Source of the DNA: Gonocerus acuteangulatus
Lineage: Eukaryota; Arthropoda; Insecta; Hemiptera; Coreidae
Direction: 5' to 3'
Assembly (NCBI GenBank): GCA_946811695.1
Contig: OX328131.1
Coordinates: forward strand, 8,052,326-8,116,325
Length of the DNA: 64,000 bases
Shown here piece after piece: positions 55,126 through 64,000 of this stretch (positions within the stretch are counted from its first letter, which is position 1; the number at the start of each line of letters is the position of its first letter). The position numbers and the translations under genes were made by a program. The notes below the pieces were generated by a model that had not been told where the DNA came from, ran no database searches, and saw nothing but the letters and a program-made list of their open reading frames with translations.

Positions 55126-56030
55126 TGTCCAAGGCCTGTGAATGTCTACAACTTCGATCAAGAGGGATAGTTTCCTATAAATATGTTGGAAACCCGCTAA
55201 AAGATAACAAAACTCGAATAAATGATTGTGTATTTGGTTGTGACTACTGAATGAGCCAGTTGTTTAGAATGCAGAGAGGTCTAGTGAAAGGCAACAAAGA
55301 GGTAGCGGGTGGAGCGTGGCATAGCATAATGTGTTACAGTGTCACGCTTTAATTCAGGATGTAATCTTATGACGTCACACGCTCTTTCAGGCTCCTCCCA
55401 CCTACGTAGAATCAAGCAGAGGATGTCATATCTTAAATGTTGAAATTTAATCTTAAATATCGCGACCGAAAATCGAATTCTGAAAATGTCCTGAAATGAA
55501 ATGAAAACGAAAGTTCTGAAAGTGCTTCAGGATAGGAAGGGCGAATGTTTACTCTATGAAATTCATAAAACTGATTGAAAAATTATTAACGTTTTAATTT
55601 TGGGGTAGTTTCAGGCCCGGGATTCGCCCTTGAAATCGGACATTGAATTTTGAATAGATGATGGTGCTATCTACTTTAACTAAAACTAGCGGCAAACCAG
55701 AGAAACAAGGCGAAGGGTAGAGTTAATTTCATCTTTCTGAGATAGAAAAAAAATTGATTTTTTGGATTCGCCCTTTCTCTTTCCAATAAATAGTCTGTGT
55801 GTTAAGTTGGAGAACGTTCATTGGAATATAGACCATGGTATTGAATATTAAAATTTCTTTTAAAATCGAAATTTATTGATACGCCTTGTGAACACACATA
55901 CTTAAGTGAAGAACTATTTAATAAACACACAGGAACACCAATGAACCTTTACACTCTCCTCCCTGGAGTGTAAAGAACTTCAGAATTGTCTTGAAAATTA
56001 CACATTTCAATAAAATCTACCCACAAATCC
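55126..56030. other. Unassigned intronic sequence
   Basis: No element ends or exon-like segments were recognised. Confidence 0.4.
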
Positions 56031-56231
56031 ATGTATGAGTATAATTCCATCACCCAAGACAATCCGACAGCACTCCTTCGCATTTACAAGCGGATCTATG
56101 GGCGCGCCTATACTGGTCTCGACTTGCTCCGAACCGATGTCTCCCGATTCCCAGATGTTCAAACTTGTTTGTTTCTAGAGCGCTATCGGACGAACGACGC
56201 GCAGTGGGGCCAAATGACATATTGTGTTTAA
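56031..56231 (+). other. 66-codon open frame of unknown nature
   Basis: From ATG it reads MYEYNSITQDNPTALLRIYK and ends TNDAQWGQMTYCV before a stop. Composition is protein-like, unlike the AT-rich frames elsewhere. It has no recognised domain, overlaps the start of a dispersed repeat and shows no splice sites. It is probably a relic of an unknown element's gene. Confidence 0.35.
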
Positions 56232-56430
56232 AAAAAGGCTACAGCCCCTAAATCTTCACCGATTTCAATGCATATTTTTTTAATGAAAGGTAATCAAATT
56301 TATAACAACTTTGTCTGATTTTTATAGTGAAGATGGAGATAGTTAGCCGTTGCAGAGATACGAAGACAAGGTATAGTTGGGATTCGGCTAGGAGAAAAAC
56401 GTCAGACTTTCAGGAAGAAATCTGTATTTG

Positions 56431-56464
56431 GACGTTTCGGCTGCACATTGGCAGCCTTCTTCAG
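56431..56464 (-). ncRNA. Hammerhead ribozyme motif
   Basis: The minus strand has CTGAAGA, stem II GGCTGC/GCAGCC with loop CAATGT, GAAA, C, GTC. It lies 3' of the endonuclease frame on the same strand, the sense position. Stem III is the ACGT palindrome. Confidence 0.75.
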
Positions 56465-57005
56465 CTAAAAAAAATACAACTTATAAGTAAAAAAATAAAT
56501 ATACAACTTGTAAGTAAAAAACAGGCAGAAATGAGTGTAGTATATACATCAAGACAATAAATTTTAACCAATCTTATTTTTAAACAATGAAAATACGGTA
56601 GTTGGAAAGTAAACAGCATGTAGAAAGTAGTAAGTAAACAGTACAACAAACTAATCAGTACAAAAAGGAACATTTTTCACATAGTGAGAAAATACAATCT
56701 ATTCTATAAGTGAATACAATTTATAAAAATTAATACATAGATACGTACCACTAGAGAATGCCTAGGGGGGAGGGAGGAAGACCTCGAGGACAACAAAGGT
56801 AACCATGGTTGAATGTAGGAGGGACAGCAACTACACAGGGGGTTTTATAGTTTTGACTGGGGGAGGGGTGAGGAAGCGGTAAGTCGGTGAAGATGAAAGA
56901 AGTGCGATTGCTAGGTTGTAAAAGCGGGTTGTAAAGGTGTTAAGAGTTTTGGGACACACAAGTAGAAAAATTGTCTGGAGCCTGGGAACAAAGATAAAAA
57001 AGAGG

Positions 57006-57320
57006 TCAGGACAATTTATGGAAGACGGAGGAGTAAGCAGGGGAGATGTTTTGTTTGTCGGTTTTGTAATTAATGCTATTGGGGTTTAAGTTAATGTGGA
57101 CGCATTCGGAAATCTGTCGTTTTTTGGTGTTTCGTTCTGTGGAAAGTATTTTTGTCTCGTCAAAGTTGAAAGTGTGTTTTTTTGTTATGCCGTGTTTTGC
57201 GAGGGCGGATTTGTGGATTTCTTTGTTTTTTGTTGTCCGTTTGTGTTGTGTTATGCGGGAGTGAATATAATTTTTGGTTTCACCTATGTATACTGCATTC
57301 CCAGGCTCCAGACAATTTTT
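57006..57320 (-). pseudogene. Penelope-like GIY-YIG endonuclease domain
   Basis: The minus-strand reading LEPGNAVYIGETKN holds the YIG motif. It continues RITQHKRTTKNKEIHKSALA, KHGITKKHTFNFDETKILS and TERNTKKRQISECVHINLN, with the Arg of the R-x-x-x-H segment, the late Glu (E of ISEC) and the N-x-x-x-x-N-Y end expected of the Penelope GIY-YIG domain that nicks DNA to prime reverse transcription. It ends at TGA 57006-57008. The frame is closed just upstream (TAG), where it enters the inverted arm, so it is a fragment. Confidence 0.85.
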
Positions 57321-57825
57321 CTACTTGTGTGTCCCAAAACTCTTAACACCTTTACAACCCGCTTTTACAACCTAGCAATCGCACTTCTTTCATCTTCACC
57401 GACTTACCGCTTCCTCACCCCTCCCCCAGTCAAAACTATAAAACCCCCTGTGTAGTTGCTGTCCCTCATACATTCAACCATGGTTACCTAAGTTGTCCTC
57501 GAGGTCTTCTTCCCTCCCCCCCCCCCTAGGCATTCTCTAGTGGTACTTATCAATATATTAATTTTTATAAATTGTATTCACTTATAGAATAGATTGTATT
57601 TTCTCACTATGTGAAAAATGTTCCTTTTTGTACTGATTAGTTTTTTGTACTGTTTACTTACTACTTTCTACATGCTGTTTACATTCCAACTACCGTATTT
57701 TCATTGTTTAAAAATAAGATTGGTTAAAATTTATTGTCTTGATGTATATACTACACTCATTTCTGCCTGTTTTTTACTTACAAGTTGTATATTTATTTTT
57801 TTACTTATAAGTTGTATTTTTTTAG

Positions 57826-57859
57826 CTGAAGAAGGCTGCCAATGTGCAGCCGAAACGTC
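57826..57859 (+). ncRNA. Hammerhead ribozyme motif
   Basis: It is the inverted partner of 56431-56464 with the same core: CTGAAGA, GGCTGC/GCAGCC, GAAA, GTC. It lies on the strand opposite to the endonuclease. Confidence 0.75.
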
Positions 57860-57929
57860 CAAATACAGATTTCTTCCTGAAAGTCTGACGTTTTTCTCCT
57901 AGCCGAATCCCAACTATACCTTGTCTTCG

Positions 57930-58240
57930 TTTGTCAGATTTTTGTTTTTTGTTTCCCTTGTTTATTAAATTAAGTGTAAAGAAGTTAAATTCACGAAGTT
58001 TTACAATTGAACACTGATTTTTCTTCGGGACTGATATACGGCCGGAAGATTGATTGGCCTATCAATAACTCATTTTTACCTCCAACAAGGTAATCGAAGA
58101 TTTCTATGCTTATTTGGTGGTATTTCATAAATTAATCACTCATTTTCACTTCACTACGAGGTCATTACTGAGGAGCTGTGACTAGATCGGATTGGATCGG
58201 GTCGGGTCCAATGTAGGCTCTCACGTCGGGTGCTTTGATT
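57930..58240. repeat. Remainder of the Penelope target repeat, then dispersed repeat
   Basis: Up to about 58,010 it continues the repeat of 25230-25550. 58,165-58,240 (ATCGGATTGGATCGGGTCGG, CTCACGTCGGG) is the inverted partner of 28795-28934. Confidence 0.55.
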
Positions 58241-58329
58241 CATTGAGTTCTTTACGTCCTATGGAAAACATTTACAACAACCATCCCATAATTACTCAAT
58301 ATACACGCAGTTACACAGCTTCTTTGGTT

Positions 58330-58503
58330 TAACGGCGTATCAACAATTGGGCTATTAGCGCCGAACTATCTACAGGTTTCCACCCTTTTATGATGCAAAC
58401 AGCACCTGTTCGGTCACCCATTCAGGTACTGTCCACACCCGACTTTGCATAACTTCGGTGATCAATGGAAACCGATGCATTCAATGTGGTTATGGCCGTT
58501 GAC
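58330..58503 (-). mobile_element. 5S rRNA-derived SINE, diverged
   Basis: The minus strand has AACGGCCATAACCACATTGA, ATCACCGAAGTTATGCAAAG, TGAATGGGTGACCGAACAGG and GTGCTGTTTGC, then the tail with TTCGGCGCTAATAGCCCAAT and GCCGTTAAACC. It is older than the copy at 10247-10430. Confidence 0.8.
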
Positions 58504-58918
58504 GACACTCACTATTATCATTAAATCTTGTCTATTCTGTGTCGTACCTATGATATTGTAACATTATTAGGGACGGAACGAAATGCAGACTCGACATTGA
58601 CGAGAAAGGTCAGGTCTTCAAGAAGGTTAAGGCATTGGATTAGCATCGCTTTGAACTTCAACCAAGTTCTCTTGAGGAACAGAATAATTATATATCCATG
58701 ACATATACCGAATCACGATGCGAGATAACAAAAATTACCACTGTTATGAGCACATTACTGATTTGGGAGAAACCCCTACTCATAATTAAAGGGTTTTGTT
58801 TATTTTCATAATACTCCTCTATCAGATACAATTTTTAACTCAGAATCAGATTTCAGGTTCAACCTTCAAATATGCTGTTTAAATCCCGACTTCCTACTTA
58901 GGCAATTTGAAATATGAA

Positions 58919-59090
58919 TTAGTGGTCTATTGGCTAACGCCTTGGATTCTAATGCGGGAGTTTGGGAGTCCTAACTGCAGTGGGGATTTTTCTCATTTTA
59001 GGGCCCGATGAGAAAATTTCCTGCTACAACATAAATGTGGGCCCTATTGGACTAGAAGTCTGCGCGCCGCACAGTGGTACATAATTTAAA
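58919..59090 (+). mobile_element. tRNA-derived SINE, type 1, old copy
   Basis: GTGGTCTATTGGCTAACGCC and TTGGATTCTAATGCGGGAG match the head at 18385. The B box is mutated to GGGAGTCCTAAC. The body AATTTCCTGCTACAACATAA is diverged. Confidence 0.65.
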
Positions 59091-60045
59091 AGAAATTAAA
59101 GAAAAAGAGGTACTTAGATATTACATAAGCTTAGTTTTACGTAATAGCACATGTATTGGAGTTGCTCTCCTATAAATTTAATCGCCGTACTCGGCAGTAT
59201 TTGTGCACAACCTAATAAAATGAATGTGTCAATTAGCGATGCGATTATTTTACGAAAAACGACTTTACCATTATTATTTTCTGAAGAGAGTTGTTGAACA
59301 GTTTGTGATATCAAGTAACTGGGCATAACCAGTAGATCCACCCACTATCTCGAGTGAAACTGTTAAATATATTCGTTATAAGTGCACATTTCAATAACGA
59401 GGAATACCCCGAGAACAGTTAACAGTATTACATTGATTGTTAATTTATTCGACTCAGCACTCGAATATACATTTTGAATTATATATCTCTACACCCTTTG
59501 AGTAAAATATGGCTTTTTTAAAATTAAATGCTTGCTGTTTTTGAGGTTTTTCTTAATATAAAATCCGTTTATCTTCAAAAATAATTATCCTATCAATTTG
59601 GTAGGTAGTGGTCTCATTCGAATCAGCACATAAAAATACTTCAAAAATAATACTGAAATCATAAAGATTCAAGTACCAACAGGGCTTTTCCCAAATTTCG
59701 GCATCAGGCACCACTGTACTCCGTAATTCCAAGTCGAGCGCAACCTGTTAAACATAACTTTATTTCCTCAGTGTATGGAATGTGGAGACATGCTAAATCC
59801 ACTCATATTGATTTAAATTTAAAGAAAGTTCGCCCTGATAATGGACTACAGCCTAAAATCTCTAGTGAAAATAGCTGCTGCCTTTATAACCGTTGAAGCA
59901 TGCAGAACTCCACCACTCCACGTTCATTAGGGTCACAGCTTCTCTATTTTGTGCTAGTTCTGGATTGGTTACGATTCAATGGTTCTTGTTGGTTTTATAA
60001 TCAAGGTCGGGTCTCCGGTTCAAAGCCCAAGCTACTGTTCATTTA
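59091..60045. other. Unassigned intronic sequence
   Basis: There is a 75-codon minus-strand frame at 59,114-59,341 without recognised domain. Nothing else was seen. Confidence 0.4.
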
Positions 60046-60047
60046 TA

Positions 60048-60048
60048 C

Positions 60049-60105
<57 letters not shown>
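60048..60105. repeat. AT microsatellite
   Basis: It is about 28 AT repeats with an ACAT border. Confidence 0.95.
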
Positions 60106-60109
<4 letters not shown>

Positions 60110-60604
60110 ACATAAATACATACAGGGTGTCCTGAATGTGCGAGCCACAATTGAAATATATTTATGCCGTTATAGGTATAAGAAAATGAACTACAAACTC
60201 TGAACATTTCGGCTCGACTAGAACAAATCGAAAACTTGTGTTTCTACCAGAATTTGCCCCAAAACCTTTTTACAGAGTAAGTAAAATCGTTTTTAAGGTG
60301 TCAAATAATTACCGATTCCTCTTTCCAGGATTTTGCCGCCGTTTTCGACATGCCACATTTTTGTGTTAGCTTCCTCCAGAATAAAGATCTTGTAGTACTC
60401 GATTGATACTTCAAACGCCGCCTTTTCACAAAATTCCATAGTTTTCCATCTCTTGCAATTTTTTTTTTTTTTTTAGTTAAACAATATTTACAACAAACAA
60501 TGGATACTGATTTCTTCGTCGCATGTTATTGAGCTGCGTTCAGTTTACGGTGATGACGCAGAACTTCCTAGGTCCTACGTCCTTCTCTGTCCTGTTTTCC
60601 CTCT
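60106..60604. other. Unassigned intronic sequence
   Basis: ACAGGGTGTCCTGAATGTGC resembles the ends of some mariner or LINE elements, but no partner end was found. Confidence 0.35.
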
Positions 60605-60607
60605 TTC

Positions 60608-60700
60608 GCTGCTGCCCCTTTGCTACGCCTGCCCTTTGCTACGCCGCCCCTTTGCTACGCTGCCCCTTTGCTACACCTGCCCTTTGCTACGCCTGCACTA
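60608..60700 (+). repeat. ~17-bp minisatellite
   Basis: CCCCTTTGCTACGCTGC/CCTGCCCTTTGCTACGC units occur about five times with variation. Confidence 0.8.
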
Positions 60701-61338
60701 TGTTCTATTTACGGCCGGCCTTAGGAGGTTAGTGGATCTGGCCCACCCAAACCGTCTGACCCGACGCTCGTCGCGCACGACCGTCAGCGGTTAAGGGCTT
60801 AACGTAACACTGCAAGTTTTGTTTTCCACGTTTGAGTGGTGCTGGATACTACATTCCGTAGTATAAGATGGTGACCCAATTTTTCATACAATGCTTAATG
60901 TCGACCAAGTCACATACTTTAGTTTAAAAGTGTAAATATTTATAGAGTTATAGTCTATCGGAATCAGCAAAGAATCGAAAATACCACAATCGACAATTGA
61001 AAGGGCGATACAAGAAAAATCACTTACTAGCACCACGATGCAAACTCACGAATATGATTTTTTGATAATTAAAAAATAGTAAACAGTTTCCTTCTTGCCT
61101 AAACTTCTGAGACGTATGAAGGATTTTAGTAATTAGTTTACCAAATTTTTCTTTGGTTTTTTATAAAATTACCTCCACACCACAGGCTACTGAAAATCCA
61201 ACAAATGGCAGTGGGCCTATAGGTTTTACAAATTAATGTAAATACCAATTTAATAAATTAAATAAAAAGAAAACTAAAACGTTGAGAAAGAGGAATCAGA
61301 GATTTACGATTAGAAAACTGTCAGTTTCCTGTTGTAGT
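60701..61338. other. Unassigned intronic sequence
   Basis: GAAAACTGTCAGTTTCCTGT near 61,313 recurs at about 40,155 and 43,850, so a dispersed repeat is present. Its limits are unclear. Confidence 0.4.
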
Positions 61339-61339
61339 G

Positions 61340-61465
61340 CCTTTATAATTTTTTTACGAAAGATCAAAACTCCAATAACTGCTTCTATTCCTTTACTAAT
61401 GACACTAGGGATATGAACCTAAATGCACTAAGATGACACAGTTCCCGCGAGTCGGATTTTTTGTG
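61340..61465 (-). mobile_element. Helentron-like left terminus, family B, diverged
   Basis: On the minus strand TCCGACTCGCGGGAACTGTG, TCATCTTAGTGCATTTAGG and ATATCCCTAGTGTCATTAG. The subterminal repeat has mutated and no right end was found. Confidence 0.6.
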
Positions 61466-61653
61466 GAATGTGCTCAGTTGTGCAGCTCCTGTGTGTCAGA
61501 AGTGCTTGTTGTAAAAATAAATTAATTAAACTTAAATTAATTGGTAATAAATTTCCCCTTGTGCAACCATAATACTAAAATGACTTGATTCACAACCTTA
61601 AGTATTTCAGATAAATAGAAAGGTTATTGACTCCGTTAAATTTTGTATTTCAG

Positions 61654-61778
61654 CTCGAAGCAGTCTACGGGAAGAGTAAGCTTGGTCCTGCGCTTCATGA
61701 AGTTTTTGTTACTGGTTTTGCCAATGGTAGTTTGATAATATTTTTTAGAATCGTTTTGGACAGAAGGAAAATACCAAA
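61654..61778 (+). CDS. SEA-domain membrane protein, exon with SEA cleavage motif
   Basis: TTTTGTATTTCAG and AAA/GTAAGT bound 125 bases reading LEAVYGKSKLGPALHEVFVT then GFANGSLIIFFRIVLDRRKI P. The GSLII segment (Gly 61726-61728, Ser 61729-61731) matches the G-S-[hydrophobic]3 site where SEA domains cleave themselves between Gly and Ser, leaving two tightly bound chains. NGS is also a glycosylation sequon overlapping that site. The alternating FFRIVLD strand is typical. It ends in phase 2, matching the next exon. Confidence 0.9.
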
Positions 61779-61869
61779 GTAAGTATTTTAATGATCTGTA
61801 TTTATTTTATGTTGAATATAACAAAATATAGATAACTGCAATTTATTTATAATCTTAGCACAACATATC

Positions 61870-62370
61870 ACACACTGACAAGAGATATATTCGGTTGCCT
61901 CTAAGCCAGAACCTTCCGATGCGACATGGAGGGCCTTCAGGAATTTTATCTCAGGAGAGGAAGTTACCCGGAGTATTCGGATGGGCAGAAAGTTTAGATG
62001 GGCTGTTAGGAATCGGGATTTGGATAATTCTTGAACGGATGGGATTTGTACGCCACAATGGATAATTTTATTGGAAACAATAAAAAGGAGCATCAAGGAT
62101 TCTGCAGAGTACTATTGATTGGAAATGTTGTATTACATTGATACTTGATGACTTCGAAGTACCCCACAATTCCGTAGGTCCAGATTGGTTGTATGATAGC
62201 CTAGTATATGGTCAGTTTTTTATTGATGGTGAGTTTGGATTTGGGCCTTAGAAGTCATTGAAGAACTCCTTAACGTTTGTTAAGTTCTTGGATTTTTTGT
62301 TGGATAAGTGTTTTCCGAGTTAAATTTCTGTTCAGTTGGAAACCTAAGTTGCAGACCTCTTAGAGTCACA
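61870..62370 (-). pseudogene. Jockey-like LINE 3'-end relic
   Basis: The minus strand reads KLTIYAIIQPIWTYGI-like sequence in broken frames, followed by VSNKIIHCGVQIPSVQELSK and RFLTAHLNFLPIRILR, the same C-terminal region as 17985-18312. There are several frameshifts and stops. It starts about 90 bases into the intron after the cleavage-motif exon. Confidence 0.65.
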
Positions 62371-62606
62371 ATATGACAGACATTTAACTTGGAATACACT
62401 TAACCAACCAACCAACCAAGATCTCACACGTAACAAAAAAAAACAAAAAAAAAAACAAGATCTCGAAAAACACTACGGATTCCTTCTACTAGTACTGACA
62501 CTACTATGTTCCATACATAATGTTTTTATTGTTTTTTAAGCATACACACATATTTATAAACATAGAATATAAAAATTGTATACTAAAGATTTGATCTTAT
62601 TAAAAT

Positions 62607-62809
62607 TTATTTATTTAAGTTTTAACATCCATTATTATTAACTAAGAATTTTAGGACGGGTTTTCTGTAGGTTACCGCCCTTTTCTAGCTAGGATATGGC
62701 TGATGTCTTTTCTTTTTGTAAAGAAAAGCCACCACCCCATAGTGGGAATTGGACCAACACCCTTGGAACCCTTGGTGTTAAGTGCTCACGCCTTAACACT
62801 CACAGCCAC
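62607..62809 (-). mobile_element. tRNA-derived SINE, type 3
   Basis: The minus-strand head GGTGGCTGTGAGTGTTAAGG and the tail TAACCTACAG... GACGGGTTT region are recognisable. The B box is mutated (GGTCCAATTCCC). An 11-bp TSD CTTATTAAAAT lies at 62596-62606 and 62810-62820. Confidence 0.85.
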
Positions 62810-63015
62810 CTTATTAAAATCCCTATTAAAATTTAATCTTATTAATAAAAAGCTAAACAAATAATACAAAAGCTGAATTTATTTTTTAACTAAGAACATT
62901 TTTGATTATTTACAAAACTATTATGTGATTGTAAAGTGATTTTTAACAATATACTTTGTGAAAAATGAAATACTTTAAGAGAAGGATAAATTGTTGATTG
63001 ATTTATTTGTTCTAG

Positions 63016-63128
63016 GCCTGTGAGCAGTATTGAGGAAACACTGAAGAATGTGATCTTAGAAGAAGCGTCGTCACCGCTGAGCATTCTCAACAGCCTCAAC
63101 ATTGATCCAAAGCAGCTCCATATCAAGA
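63016..63128 (+). CDS. SEA-domain membrane protein, exon with C-terminal part of SEA
   Basis: TTATTTGTTCTAG precedes; the donor AAGA/GTAGGG is weaker. With the AA from the previous exon it reads KPVSSIEETLKNVILEEASS then PLSILNSLNIDPKQLHIK, an amphipathic helix and last strand as expected at the end of a SEA domain. It ends in phase 1, so coding continues beyond 64,000. No LDLa, CUB or protease domain is visible in the window. Confidence 0.8.
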
Positions 63129-63482
63129 GTAGGGCATTTACTATTTCAGTTGATTTTTCATCTTAATTGGTATTGAAGCCATACATTTTAATTATTAAAA
63201 CGCTTGTATTATAACTAAAATACACAACGTAACACCAGAATACAAGATGTGCCTGTAAATAAATGATTTATTAGAATTTATGAAAATAAATATTTTATCA
63301 TAAATCAACATACCAAATAAACTACTAATAGATAAAGTAATTATCTATTATTTATTATAACTGTAGGAGAAACTCCACTTATTACATCGAGCTGATAAAA
63401 CATTCCAGAACTCGTGACGAGAAATGTCACCGTTTCAGAACCCATAAACGTAAAAAAGTAAAATTTTTATATATATATCATT
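63129..63482. other. Unassigned intronic sequence
   Basis: It is AT-rich with no feature recognised. Confidence 0.45.
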
Positions 63483-63612
63483 TTAGCACTTTCCTCCGAA
63501 GGAAAGTAGCTATTGAGGTTGCTCTCATGACGGAATTTTTGAAAAATTTCTTCAAATCTTTATCGATCCTACCTAGTAGACACCAAAAATGACCCCCATT
63601 AAAATTTATATA

Positions 63613-63664
<52 letters not shown>

Positions 63665-64000
63665 TGTTGACATGATAGCGGCCAGAGTTTTTGATTTTTC
63701 TTCACGAAACGTGGTATATTGCGTTCAATTAGCAAACGATTGAACGAGTTAGTTAACCACCAAAATCGGTCCCCGGAAGGGGGGGTTTACCCCGAACCCA
63801 AAACACTAATTTGACCATGACAGCCGTAATATTGGTTATATTTCAACGAAACTTGGTATTCGTAGTGGTAATCTAGAGAGAAAAGTGAGATGTAAAAATA
63901 AACTAAATCGGTTCATTAGAAGGGGGGGGGGGTTTACTTCGGACCCACAATACCAATTTGCCACTACCAGCCGTGATTTTTGTTATATTTCGACAAAACT
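63483..64000 (-). mobile_element. Helentron-like element, family A, copy 4 (cut by window end)
   Basis: The minus-strand 3' end is intact: ACTTTCC-ttcgga-GGAAAGT then GCTAA at 63483. The AT microsatellite (63,608-63,661) and two C-run units (seen as G-runs at 63,778 and 63,923) follow. The left terminus lies beyond the window. Confidence 0.85.

Larger units (their letters stand above)
56324..57929 (-). mobile_element. Penelope-like element with inverted 3' arms
   Basis: Arms 56360-56988 and 57299-57930 are reverse complements; the 310-base spacer encodes the endonuclease. TTTGTCTGATTTTT (56310-56323) and TTTGTCAGATTTTT (57930-57943) are a 14-bp TSD with one mismatch, so the whole inverted structure inserted as one unit. 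The left arm extends about 36 bases further than the right. Inverted partial copies are typical of Penelope-like elements. The RT domain is missing. Confidence 0.8.

Noticed and set aside
57073..57455. 119-codon plus-strand frame as a membrane protein
   Set aside because: It is the antisense of the GIY-YIG endonuclease and the inverted arm; the minus-strand motifs are decisive.

Overview
This is a repeat-dominated, AT-rich stretch of an animal genome. The mix of elements (mariner, Tigger/pogo, piggyBac, Jockey- and CR1-like LINEs, Penelope-like elements with hammerhead ribozymes, Helentron-type rolling-circle elements with AT microsatellites, tRNA- and 5S-headed SINEs) fits an arthropod or another invertebrate with a large, transposon-rich genome. 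I cannot name the species. There are no bacterial-type genes, rRNA operons or CRISPR arrays.

One host gene is visible. Five phase-compatible plus-strand exons between 43,974 and 63,128 encode a basic cytoplasmic stretch, one transmembrane helix, a short stalk and most of a SEA domain with an apparent Gly-Ser autoproteolysis motif. It looks like a type II membrane protein of the SEA-bearing kind, for example a type II transmembrane serine protease or a mucin-like protein. The 5' exon(s) and everything after the SEA domain were not found, and the gene continues past the right edge. Its introns are packed with transposons.

Layout. 1-5,815: an inverted-repeat element, duplicated blocks, a LINE relic, a hAT-type MITE, a hammerhead ribozyme and a deleted piggyBac copy. 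5,900-8,690: a three-level nest of DNA transposons. 8,740-10,540: a tRNA SINE and head-to-head 5S SINE copies. 11,030-15,815: two Helentron families. 16,680-19,345: a long palindrome, a CA microsatellite, a Jockey relic, a young SINE and a Tigger relic. 20,640-24,575: a SINE, a truncated Helentron and a terminal-inverted-repeat element carrying a 104-bp satellite. 26,100-32,250: minisatellites, a LINE split by a SINE, a foldback element and a 24-bp array with a 72-bp higher-order period. 33,930-37,235: a foldback MITE and a Tigger copy containing a Jockey insertion. 38,000-43,500: a Penelope inverted pair, a Helentron-like element and several minisatellites. 43,970-64,000: the SEA gene with a CR1-like LINE, a MITE, four Helentron A copies (the last cut by the window end), a mariner relic, a Harbinger-like MITE, a Penelope copy with a GIY-YIG endonuclease, SINEs and a Jockey relic.

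Most open frames here are transposon relics or artefacts of tandem repeats. All boundaries come from reading termini, target-site duplications (TSDs) and motifs by eye; no search or folding program was run.
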